Shown here in pieces: positions 53,701 through 63,379 of a stretch of DNA of 64,000 bases. The translations under genes and the position numbers were made by a program. Positions within the stretch are counted from its first letter, which is position 1. The number at the start of each line of letters is the position of its first letter. The DNA is from Tenebrio molitor. Lineage: Eukaryota > Arthropoda > Insecta > Coleoptera > Tenebrionidae. The notes below the pieces were generated by a model. The model did no database searches. It had not been told where the DNA came from and was given only the letters and a program-made list of their open reading frames with translations. The stretch covers positions 13,020,001 to 13,084,000 of the forward strand of contig NC_091049.1 in NCBI RefSeq assembly GCF_963966145.1, written 5' to 3'.

Positions 53701-54990
53701 GATAATGTTATTTTCACCATTGATGGTGATCATGTTGTTAATTTAATTAGAGTTGTAATGACAGTTGATGAGATTCCTAACTTTGATATGATTGAGCCCC
53801 GACATGTCGAGCTAATTAATTAGACTGTCCACCCTTCCTTTGTTTCCGGCAACTGTACACTAGCAGAGACCGTGGAGCTGCTAGTGGTGTGAAATTGATT
53901 GTGATCTATTGGACTGGCAGAGACCGGGGAGCTGCCAGTGGATGTGAGACAGATTGAGTGAGTCGCTGAGGGTTATCAGGGCTGCTCATCCGTGTATCGG
54001 GCGGAGCGAGTACTTGTACTCATTGCACACCTTCGTCGCGATGGTGATCACAATTGATTGAGGGTCGCTGAGTGTTATCAGGGCGCCTCGTTTGATTGCA
54101 GTTGTTTATTGAGATGAGGACTGAGTCCTAGAGGGTTCTGTAGGAACCCTTCCCATTTCTCCTAATAACCCCGGACAGAGCTCAATAAGTTAATAATAAT
54201 TGATAATGACCTAAAGTACTAGAGCTCAATGAATATGTAATAATATTTGACAATCACCAAAGGTATTAAGAGTTGACGTTGCGATGGTACCATATTTAAG
54301 GCGTGTGTGATTCATTATTGTAAATATGTGTTGGCTGTGCTCGCACAACACTTTCAGCGAACTGGTTACTCACCACCCCATTTTATTATTTTACAGGAGG
54401 TAAGCCTGTGATCGATGTGCAGACCACGATCACCTCGATCCACGACTCAAGCCGCCACGACACCATTGTTAACGTAATGTTCACCCAATTATTTCATCTA
54501 TTGACAATTACTAAATTACGACATCCTGACACTGCATCAAGTCTGATGTGTTATATTGATTGGTGATTTGATTAGTATCAGTATTATTATTACTTTTGTG
54601 TGCTGTCTCTCTCTGCGGGAGTAATCTCCCTCGCACTCGCATCATAGCATTGGCATTTGCCTACAATACATTTATTCTTTAAATTGGGCCCGCAAAGTGA
54701 CCAAAGACGACGTTGATCACTTCTTGCGTAAGTTCGTGGAGAGCCACGTTCCATTGAATTCCGAAAGTGCGATCGTAATGACACGAAATCGAATGCACGC
54801 TGCCATATTACGCGAACGACCAAAAAACGCTTGAACACGCGTACGACCGGCAACCACGCAAGAGAAAAACGAGGGCCCGAGCTACGAAAATTTGAAATTG
54901 TGCAACCGACGTCTTTTGTGAACGCTCACGAGCAACATGCCGCCAAGGAACGTTTGAAAAACTTCGAGGTCGAGAAAACAATAATACATG
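53701..54990. other. Stretch between the minisatellite and the Copia relic
   Basis: Holds two near-copies of GGCAGAGACCG(T/G)GGAGCTGC(T/C) about 55 bp apart (53865 and 53920) and a TTTATTATTTTACAG acceptor-like string at about 54395. Short frames lie on both strands without motifs. The last part (54680-54990) may belong to the 5' region of the Copia relic. Confidence 0.45.
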
Positions 54991-54994
54991 GAAG

Positions 54995-56137
54995 TCCGCG
55001 ATGCGAGCAGCTTTACATCTCGAAGATCTACGGAAATGTGTGACCGGCGAAGTCACCGACGAAACCAAAAACATGAAGGCGCCTTCCCGAATTTTGCTAG
55101 CCAAGGAGTCGCACATCTATATCCACATAGAGGATGCAGCGACGGCCAAGGATGCGTGGAACAACCTCGCCCACACTTTCGAGGATGCACGCCAAAACAA
55201 CAGGATAGTACTGATGCGTGCACTAACTGATACCAGGCTCGACTAAGGTCAATCAATGGAAGAGTACGTATACCAGATCATCTCGTACTCGAATCGTCTA
55301 AACGCAGTCAAATTGAAAGTAGACGATGAATGGATCGGAACGTTTTTACTTGCTGACCTTACTCCCGAATATGATCCGCTGATCATGAGTATCACCAGCT
55401 CCGATAAACCGTTATCAGGCGACGAAATAAAAGTGAAGCTCCTTCTAGAATATTCCATGAAAAACAATAACGTCAAAAAAACGCGAGATGATATTGTCGC
55501 TATGTCGAGTAAATTTCAAAACAAAAACAGAAACGCACGAGATCAAAAAACGAAAAATTGTTTCAACTGCAATAAACCTGGCCATTTCAGCCGCGATTGC
55601 AGGTTACCGAAGACGGACGCAACAATTCGAACTCAGCAAAAAAAGAAGCACCAAGAAAAAGCCTTCTTGGCTTTCTCCACCGCCCATGCTATGGATCCTG
55701 ATGCTTGGTACCTAGATTCAGCGCATGTCACTCATCGGGAGGACTGGCTCGACGACGTCTCTAGCACATCTGATTCCAAAATCGTGCTCGCGGATAATAC
55801 AACAATTGAGAGCAAATCCATTGGCCCGACTTTGATACCAATACAGATTGACAACAAGCCGGACTTCATCAAGGTCCACAATGTCGTTTACGCACGAGAA
55901 ATTTCAATTAACTTACTGTCGGTCAGTAAAATTATTGAAAAAGGCCACACCCAAGAATTCAAAGGGTCAAGATGTGAGATAAAATCGAAATACGGAGACC
56001 TCTTAGCAACGGCACACGATCATGGACGAATCTACAAGCTCAATTCAGCCGAACAGTCAGCAAACATTACCATGACGTCATACGCACATCACGTTGAGCA
56101 AACAAACTTTGCAAAATTTATACAAACTTGCCCATAA
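54995..56137 (+). pseudogene. Copia-type Gag and protease relic
   Basis: Reads KSAMRAALHLEDLRK, ETKNMKAPSRILLAKESHIY, AATAKDAWNNLAHTFEDARQ and TDTRLD. After a stop at about 55243 it opens again as MEEYVYQIISYSNRLNAVKL and LSGDEIKVKLLLEYS (UBN2 Gag domain), then the zinc knuckle CFNCNKPGHFSRDC, then the retropepsin start DAWYLDSAHVTHREDW, where the active-site Gly of DSG is Ala. Then VYAREISINLLSVSKIIEKG and RIYKLNS follow. It is truncated in the GAG-pre-integrase region. Integrase, RT and LTRs are not found. Confidence 0.85.
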
Positions 56138-56270
56138 ATATTTATCACCTGTAGCTACTTCTGTTCCATCTGAACGTCTTTTCTAAAAAGCGGGCTCCCT
56201 CGTTACTAAGAAGCGCAATAGAAACGTTTGCGAGAATTACTTTTTTTAAGCTCACTGCCGGAAGAATCGT
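56095..56270 (+). pseudogene. hAT transposase C-terminal scrap
   Basis: Reads LYKLAHKYLSPVATSVPSER then LF, stop, KAGSLVTKKRNR. This is the conserved dimerisation end of hAT transposases (ATSVPSERxFSxAG). It abuts the truncated Copia relic in the same orientation, so one truncated the other. 56271-56544 shows nothing else. Confidence 0.75.
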
Positions 56271-56544
56271 GGCAATAAATAAAATTTATTTTGTTCATTG
56301 TTTATGTTTTTATTTCATCCTGTGTCAAATTTCAATACTTTACGTCATCAGTTTGAATCCGGGAAAACGCAAAAAACGGCCGGACGCCGGTTAAGTGTTG
56401 CTATTGGAAACACAAAAGTAACAATCGCAATAACAATTATTCAGTTTCAAGAATTGTTTTATTCAAAACTACATCTAAATACAAATTAACAATTTCACTA
56501 TTTCGGCCACAAAGAAGATTACTTACTTTCTCAGACTAAAAATG

Positions 56545-56826
56545 TTAGTTCACAAATAAAATAATACAACCATTTAAACCAAATCTAAAAAATAGGCCAG
56601 CCAGCATAACCTCTTCCGTAATTTTCTTCACATTATTTTCTGATTTCCATTTACAAAAATGGCTGAATTGTTTTTGATACCTTTCACCAGACTTGCTGGG
56701 TATTAATTCAGCACAGGCTTCTGCAGATTTTCTTACAATTTCTAAAGGATTTGCTTTAGAAGTCATTTTGACGCACAAAATTATTTCAACAAAATAAACA
56801 ATTGCTAAACAGCCGTTGCCAATCAT
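56545..56826 (-). pseudogene. Crypton-like tyrosine recombinase N-terminal fragment
   Basis: Minus strand: MTSKANPLEIVRKSAEACAE, then LIPSKSGERYQKQFSHFCKW, then KSENNVKKITEEVMLAGLFF. This matches the core-binding (SAM-like) domain of Crypton-type recombinases in insects (IPxKSxxxYxxxYxxFxxW). The 3607-3781 exon has the same motif plan. The catalytic domain is missing. The open frame extends upstream of MTSK by 20 codons that probably are not coding. Confidence 0.65.
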
Positions 56827-56829
56827 GTT

Positions 56830-57080
56830 CCAAAAATGTGACTAGATTTGGAGCTTTTGTTGAATTATTTTGAAATTAATTTCAATGTTTCTTTCAAACG
56901 AAATTTGAGGCAAGATGAAATAAAATACATAACGACATTCGTCCGTGAACTCTTTTTACAGTACTCGTTTCGAGTTTCAAGACTCGGCTCCTTCGTCGCC
57001 TCGTCCTTAAACGTCTAACTCCTACTGTAAACTATGAGTTCCCGGACTTATAACGTTAATTACTATTACACTTTCATAAA
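56830..57080. other. Intergenic stretch
   Basis: AT-rich with a CTCGTTTCGAG-type motif near 56962 (TACTCGTTTCGAGTTTCAAG). No gene is seen. Confidence 0.4.
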
Positions 57081-57182
57081 AAAAAAATTCATGAATAATT
57101 CCAGATAGGTAGGTATGTTTATAAAATAATATAATATTTTATAAACATACCTACCTATCTGGAATTATTCATGAATTTTTTT
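57081..57182. repeat. 102-bp near-perfect palindrome
   Basis: Left half 57081-57131 and right half 57132-57182 are reverse complements with no spacer and only one mismatched pair at the centre. Arms contain TTCATGAATAATTCCAGATA then GGTAGGTATGTTTAT. The stretch 57183-57520 is AT-rich with ATTGATAT repeats and no recognised gene. Confidence 0.92.
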
Positions 57183-57519
57183 ACTAAAATTTTATCAATA
57201 TTATTGATATATTTTTTGTATCGACAGTTTAGTTTCGACATTACTTATTATTGATATATCGATATTTTCAAAATTTTGGCCATCTGTAAATAAACCCATT
57301 TCTTCCAGTTTATTTGTAATCGCGTTGTTTATTGAACGTCTCATTTGTGCAATATAAATTTGACAGAATGAATGTTCCTCAATGTGTTGGCTATCATCTC
57401 ACCCACGAGCACTTGCTTTGCTACAGGATAGTCGTAGTCAGCGTTAAGTGGCGAGAGTCCTCGGTGTTAACCATTCTACCACTGTTCGGCTTGCACAAAG
57501 ACACCAAGAAACTGTGAAT

Positions 57520-57645
57520 GTTGACAGAAAGCTCGCCGTCGCAGTCCAATCGAGCGACGAGCTGAAGTGGTCCGATTCCGTTTGTGCCTAAACTGTCTAG
57601 GTAATCACCTGATGAGAGACTGCAAATCTACTGTATAGTCTTTCT
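57520..57645 (+). pseudogene. BEL/Pao-like Gag zinc-knuckle scrap
   Basis: Reads VVRFRLCLNCLGNHLMRDCK then ST. The LCLNCL...NH...DCKST string is typical of BEL/Pao Gag knuckles (C-x2-C-x3/4-H-x4-C). Only this short piece is readable, followed directly by the left arm of an inverted repeat. Confidence 0.5.
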
Positions 57646-57920
57646 AACTCACGTTGAGCCAGCAATAAAAATAAACTGCGTACCCTCATTACCGCAAGTG
57701 CCACCATCCTCTTAACTTTTAAATAAAGATGAATTTATACCGAAAAGAAGCCCGGCCTGTTGGGCCCGGTGTACCTGGAAACCATCGAGAAAGAGCAAGA
57801 AAAACATTGTCATTTAAACCATAAATTCATCTTCATTGTAAAGCTTAAAGCTAAGAGGAGGTGGCACTTGCGGTAATGAGGGTGCGCAGTTTATTTTTAG
57901 AAAGACTATAACCTGCCGCA
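57630..57920. repeat. Inverted repeat with arms of about 95 bp
   Basis: 57645-57738 and 57822-57915 are inverted copies: AATAAACTGCGTACCCTCAT and CCGCAAGTGCCACC against GGTGGCACTTGCGG and ATGAGGGTGCGCAGTTTATT, with AAGATGAATTTAT / ATAAATTCATCTT next to the 85-bp spacer. The arms also include AGTCTTTCTAA. It is probably a MITE or folded retroelement end. Confidence 0.8.
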
Positions 57921-58403
57921 TTTGCTCTCGGAAGCGTAACTCTCTGTTCCACGACTCCAGTTCGTGCTCCAACGCAGAAGCAGGTATGTCTCCTTCCGAT
58001 CCTGGCCCAGTTGCCTACGAGCAGGTGAGGTATCCGCTCCGTCGCCGTCGAGCAGTCCTGCACGCGACAGCGAGCCTCCAGCAGATAAAGCCGGTCGAGC
58101 TTCTCACGCCAGCTCTCGATCCGCTCCGTCGCCGTCAAGCATTCCTGCACGCACCGGAGCCTCGCGCTCCAACCGTTATATTACCTGCCAACACTTTAGT
58201 AGCAGCGTCAAAATAAAACAAAACATGATTTTAAAAACAAGACAAAGGTTCCGACACAGCTGCAAATAAATAAGACGCGTGCAATCAGGAGCGTATTCAG
58301 GAAAATGTACAAACATATAATATATTATAAATCTAATTGTTATTGCCCAGCAAGGACCGCAGGGAGGTATGAGCATCCCTTGCCAAAAATAAAATTCTAA
58401 ATA
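57921..58403. other. Stretch with a 30-bp direct repeat
   Basis: TCCGCTCCGTCGCCGTC(G/A)AGCA with TCCTGCACGC occurs at about 58030 and 58120, inside minus-strand readings with LTATERIESWREKLDRLYL and DCSTATERIPHLLVG. These resemble a decayed helical Gag-like protein but I cannot assign it. The right part is AT-rich. Confidence 0.4.
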
Positions 58404-58600
58404 CAGGGTTATTCTAAATGATTGTAGTCGAAGTAGGCGTGAAAACTGAAGGTAAAATTTATGGTTGCCGCTCCACATAAAAAAAAATCAAAATGATGTG
58501 AACATTTTGAGTTGTTTTGCACCCAATTTAACGCCCATGTGTGAACGGTGTATACTCACTTATTCGGATTCAATCGTTAATATATTTTGAATACGCTCCT
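58404..58600. mobile_element. MITE (family C, copy 2, one end missing)
   Basis: Starts TACAGGGTTATTCTAAATGA and shares GGTTGCCGCTCCACATAAAA and AAAATGATGTGAA with 40838-41160. The other terminus is not found. The copy is truncated. Confidence 0.7.
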
Positions 58601-59499
58601 GTAAGCACATCGCGCGTGTCATCTCAACAAACCAGTTTTTTATGAGCCGACTGCAATAGCGAGCAAAAAAGGTCTGCTATTAGAGTGTTGGCGACCACTA
58701 TACCAGGTTCCACTGCTCGGTCTAGAATGACCATGGACTCAAATCATACCAGACCCTCGAAGAGGTTTCCGTTCCCGAGCAGCTCTTGACCCCCGAGCAC
58801 GTGCTCTGTGAGAGCCTGCTCTGCGAGTCCGAGACGTTGGACCCCATTTCGTCGTTTCTATCTCTGCAGGTGACTCCAGTTCACCTGATTTCACTCGCCG
58901 GGTCGTCATTAACGTCCCTCTCCGTGAAGTAGCCGGAACTCCATTCAGGGAGCCGCTGCTTCCCGAGACGCTACGCTTCGTGTCCGCCATCTCACCCTCT
59001 GCAGGTGACGCCAGTTCGCCTACTCTCAATCAAGTGGTAGAATAGTGGAGTAAAATCACATATCTAGCTCGCTTATTTCTGAGGGTAGGTGATTCCAAGG
59101 TATAACTAAATGAGACCTATACTATCTTATAGAGGACATTTTGGGGCATAAGGAATGGCCATCAACAACTTTTTTTAATAGGACCGAACTTTGAAAACGA
59201 CCTTTATACGTAGTTGAGGTGTAGTCCGAAAAACTACGTTTCTCGTAACATTTAACGTTGTATTAATTCAACCATTGAAGCTATAATTAGGATTTTTTGT
59301 ATATTTGTAGTAAAAAGTACAGCGCTTCCAATAGTGAATCGGAAATTTCGCAAATATCGATAGTTTTGAAAAAAATAATTAATAAATTTAGATTATTCAA
59401 AAATGCGCATCGTAAACTTCACTCTGCTGGGACCTATGGGAAATGTTGAAAATTTCGATACACATGCAGCGAGTCAAATGTAACTAAGATATTGAAAAA
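58601..59499. other. Unassigned stretch with an internal duplication
   Basis: At 58850-59030 two similar segments read CTCTGCAGGTGACTCCAGTTCACCT-like (58862) and CTCTGCAGGTGACGCCAGTT (58990). The block 58720-59030 is GC-richer and open on the minus strand but without motifs. The rest is AT-rich. Confidence 0.4.
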
Positions 59500-60034
59500 G
59501 TTTTTAAAAAAAGAATTAAGTCAGTAGCCCGTGTACTTTTTGAGAAAATAATTTTTTATGCGACGAGCCAACGCGCCGGGCGGCTCCTGGCAGGCAGATA
59601 TAACCCGACACGCGTATTAAGTCGTCTATTGATGTAGGGATTGTAGCAGTCTAAAAACAATAATTGTAAAATTTTGAGTAGGTAAATTTTTTGTATTTTT
59701 GCTAAAATTTACCTATTTTAAATGCTCTCGTCGTCATCTTCATTCTCATATACCTAAACAAGAAACATTGTTGTGACATTTTTTGCAAGAACAATCTGCA
59801 GCATTTTAAACCTTCCTTCATGCACATACATTTATTATTTTAGCATCATTGGTCTGTGCAAAAAATGTTCACCAGTTTTCTAATGTCATTAGGTATGGGA
59901 TCCATTGTAGCTAAAACAGGTTGTAAAATGCCCTTGTTTAGATAGGGAGATTTTAAATTGTATTAAATTAACCCAGCACTACAAAACGCACTAGAATACA
60001 TTAATTAGAGCATAAGTTCATGACAAAAATGTTA

Positions 60035-60150
60035 TAAACTGTTTGAAGGATATATTTCAAATTTTACGTGCGTTATCTACTTCTTGCTCTACCTAGAATT
60101 TAATGAATTTTATGTCAACCAATCTCTCGCCGGACAAACTATACATGACT
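60035..60150. repeat. 110-bp dispersed repeat (copy 2)
   Basis: Matches 29975-30085 in the same orientation (TGAAGGATATATTTCAAATT, TCAACCAATCTCTCGCCGGA). It lies between the two arms of the inverted-repeat element. Confidence 0.75.
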
Positions 60151-60228
60151 ACACAAAGATATACGTAATTGATCAATGCATCTAAAATTCGAGTGAAGTA
60201 TGTACATAATAATTATTATTTTTTAATG

Positions 60229-60417
60229 TTAATACCTTAGCACATGTTGACCAAAAGCATCATCTGTTGGTGGCAATGTTTTAGCAGACTTATTGGGGGT
60301 TGTAGTCAGTTTATACATCAGTTGGTTTAATATGTTAATGGTCTCAGTTTTATTTTTTAAAAAAGCCAGTGCGAATTTAGTATCTAGAAATTTTAACGCC
60401 TCGGTCATAGTCATCAA
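60229..60417 (-). pseudogene. Fragment of the Cys-rich mobile-element protein
   Basis: Minus strand MTEALKFLDTKFALAFLKNK then LPPTDDAFGQHVLRY. The LPPTxxAFxxHVLR string is one I associate with uncharacterised repeated proteins whose C-terminus is a Cys-rich C-x-C-K-K-x-C tail, as in the flanking arms. The function is unknown. It breaks up right after this motif. Confidence 0.45.
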
Positions 60418-60650
60418 GTTTAACTTCCCTAACTCTATAAATGTTTTCAGAAGGACATTGTATGCTGTTTTTTTTTACCGATTTTAAAACGTTAAAAAAT
60501 GCATCGCTGGTAACACTTGCAAATTTAATTTTCACATATGTGCACTAAAATACCCATAGGTAAATCTTTTGACATACTTAAAATGAGCATATTTTGCAAA
60601 AGAACAGGAAGTAAAAAAAGAGAGAAATGAACTGCAATTCAAACTAGTAT

Positions 60651-60788
60651 AAAATAGTATATTATACACCAAGGTGAGGAAGTTCATGATTATAGCCAGA
60701 GCGCCAAGATTAAAGCCCGAGGCGTGCCGAGGGTTCTAAGGTGGGAAGGCTATAAGGGACTTCTTCACCGTGGTTTATATACTATTTT
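60651..60788. repeat. CGAG-type hairpin (copy 3)
   Basis: Outer arms AAAATAGTATAT and complement, then GGTGAGGAAGTTC...TATAGCC against GGCTATAAGGGACTTCTTCACC. Inner arms GATTAAAGCCCGAGGC against GCCGAGGGTTCTAAG. It has the same two-tier plan as copies 1 and 2. The flank 60789-61060 also has a small perfect stem AGGTTAATAATGA / TCATTATTAACCT (60966-60995). Confidence 0.75.
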
Positions 60789-61300
60789 TTCCATTACTAG
60801 ATACGTTAAAACCCTTTCGGATAATAATTATTACTAAAATTATTTTGTCCGATGCGACGATCCGAGTTCTCATTTTTCAACGGTTGCTATGAAAATCGTC
60901 TACGTTAACCAATGAAATCAACGAAAATCTTTCGTTGCTAGGTGACGGCTGTTCATTATTCACCTAGGTTAATAATGAAAATCATTATTAACCTTGGGAG
61001 AGAAATTCTACTTCTGGGGTCGGTTCGAGAGTCAATAATGAAGCCTTCTGCGACTAGTAGTGGAAAAAGAATATTTTTTGATATTGATTGACTTTGAAGA
61101 CATTTTTCTAACATTTTTTATAGGAACAGGAGAATCGACGAGAAATAGTATTTTGCTTTTTTTTTGTAATGGAATTGCTTATCTATCCTTCTTAAATAAA
61201 AAAAAAATAATTAAACAATAAATGTATGTGCATCAAGGAAGGCTTAAGATCCTGGAGTGATTGTTCTTGCAAAAAATGTCGGAACAACGTTTCTTGTTTA

Positions 61301-62030
61301 TACAGGGTGTCCCCAAAAAAGAAGACGAGTCCATAACTCCGTTATTTATCGGAAGATTTTAATTATCTGTACACCAAATTAAATGGTTGTTAATAGGCTA
61401 CAAAATGGCCTAATAAATTCAAGTATAGCTCCATGGACTTCAAAGGTAAACTGTCAAAATATTTTTTTTCAAATGGGATTACATATTTTTTTTTAGTAAT
61501 TCTGATAGAGATTTTTATTCTGAAAACAACAATGTATCACAAATATACACTTAAATACCAAAAATTCACAAAAAAATTTTAAAAAACGCTACTATCGTCT
61601 ATGTTCTATGTTTTGCGCTAAACATTGGCGGCATATTGCGCAATCCCACATGTTATTATTTGTCATTTGTTTTTCCAGCTACCTTAATTTGGTTATTCCA
61701 TTGTACGCAGTGCATTTTGATAGCTTTTCGCTTGGTGCTCGTCATTTGTTTCAAAAGTTAGTGTTATTTTTTTTATGTGAAGTTATACTTGTGATACATT
61801 GTTGTTTTCAGAATTAAAATCTCAATCAGAATTACTAAAAAAAAGTATGTAATCCCATTTGAAAAAAAATGTTTTGACAGTTTAGTCTTGAAGCCCTTGT
61901 AGCTATACGTAAATTTATTAAGCCGTTTTGTAGCCTACTAACAACCATTTGATTTGGTGTATAGATAATTAAAATCCTCCGATAAATAAGAGAGCTATGG
62001 ACTCGTCTTTTTTTTTGGGGACACCCTGTA
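61301..62030. mobile_element. 730-bp foldback MITE (family D, copy 3)
   Basis: Same family as 42971-43700 in the opposite orientation. TACAGGGTGTCCCCAAAAAA at the left and TTGGGGACACCCTGTA at the right. Its removal rejoins the right arm of the inverted-repeat element in frame (NNVSCL to YEDEYDE), giving an empty-site proof. Confidence 0.9.
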
Positions 62031-62260
62031 TGAGGATGAATATGACGAAGAAGAAATCATTTAAAGTAGGTAAATTTTAGCAAAAATACAAAAAATTTAC
62101 CTACTCAAAATTTCACAATTATTGTTTTTAGACTGCTACAATCCCTACATCGATAGACGACTAAATACGCGTGCCGGGTTATATCTGCCTGCCAGGAGCC
62201 GCCCGGCGCGTTCGCTCGTCGAATAAAAAAATTATTTTCTCAAAAAGTTGTGACCAAAAG

Positions 62261-63160
62261 TTGGCCAGTGACAGCTCCGGGCTCCCAGGGGGTTTTTCGG
62301 GGCAGAGGGCGTGGGTTCGGATTTTTAAAAAATGGGCGCCAGGCAGCTATTGTCTTGAGCTGGTTGTTGCTTGTCCAGCTGCCGGGACAAGTGCTCAGAT
62401 CTTACTCGTCGAAGGTAAGTAAAAGCAAACGCTTTCTGATCGTTAAACAAATTTTGGTTTATTCGGTTACTGCAAAATTATCCACAGAACAGTATTTGGT
62501 GGTTCGGTACTGGTTCACACGAATGCGATAATGGTTCGCTTGTAACTACTAGATGAAAATTGAAAGATGCGGAACCAGTACTTTTTGGTGGCCTTAATAT
62601 CTACTTTGGTCGTAACCAGAAAAGCTTTTCTTTCACATGTGACCGAATCTTAAACTAAACATGATATTCTTCGACGAAATAAAAGATGTTTTGATTCCTG
62701 ATGAGGAACCTCCCGAACTTAGACTTCCTTCTGATCGAGCTAATTATTAAATGTAAACTTAATGAAACCCAAGGTCAAGATTGGGGTGTCACCTTGACAA
62801 AAAAATTAAAATTGATCCTGATAGGAAAGTTTAAATCGGTGAAGTTCCGAAACGTTAAATTTGACTGAAATTTCTTTAAGTTGACACTGGAGATTGAATG
62901 AAAAGGTTCTTACAAAAAAATTCTAAACATTTGCAAAGTTTCAAAAAAATTTTGTGAACATACAAAAATTATGAAAGCGAGAAGCGAGAAATTCGAGGCG
63001 TTCCTAAATTTTGCAATGCCGCGGTAAAAAAATATGGCGACTTAGCTTTATGACGGGTCTGTTGTCTCCTCGAATAGCGTCCTTTTGACTTGCGGTGTGA
63101 CCTTGGCGATACGGTGCTCAAAATAAACGATCGCCTCTGCGAACGATGTTCTCCAAAATG
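62261..63160. other. Unassigned stretch
   Basis: 62270-62530 is GC-richer and open in two + frames, with a donor-like TCGAAGGTAAGTAAAAGC at about 62407. No motif is seen. The remainder is AT-rich, with no repeat or gene that I can support. Confidence 0.4.
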
Positions 63161-63165
63161 GTCGC

Positions 63166-63275
63166 CTCTGCGAACGATCTGGCTACGAATCGCCCTGCGA
63201 ACGATCTGGCTACGAATCGCCCTGCGAACGATCTGGCTACGAATCGCCCTGCGAACGATCTGGCTCTAAATCGAA
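63166..63275. repeat. 27-bp minisatellite, four units
   Basis: Unit GCGAACGATCTGGCTACGAA plus TCGCCCT. The length is a multiple of three, so both strands stay open (NDLATNRPA on +, ARSFAGRFV on -). The last unit has TCTAAAT in place of TACGAAT. Flanking copies of CCTCTGCGAACGAT at 63134 and 63163 show that the array grew from local sequence. Confidence 0.9.
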
Positions 63276-63379
63276 GTCCTTCCGGCACTCCTTTACTCAA
63301 AAATTTTCGGTACTCTAAAGTTGCGATACGGTACTGGATCAATTCATCCAAACGGGATTGACTCTAAACTGGATCGAAC

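Larger units (their letters stand above)
59500..62260. mobile_element. Inverted-repeat element around a Cys-rich protein tail
   Basis: The left arm, about 59500-59835, is repeated in complement as 61190-61302 plus 62031-62260, interrupted there by a family-D MITE. The shared text includes CGCGCCGGGCGGCTCCTGGC, AGGTAAATTTTAGCAAAAAT and CTTGCAAAAAATGTC. In the right arm the + reading gives CIKEGLRSWSDCSCKKCRNN and, across the MITE, YEDEYDEEEII then stop, a Cys-rich C-terminus. So each arm is a copy of the same gene end in head-to-head orientation. The superfamily is unknown. Confidence 0.6.

Noticed and set aside
63166..63275. CRISPR array
   Set aside because: The 27-bp units abut directly with no spacers. 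It is a minisatellite.
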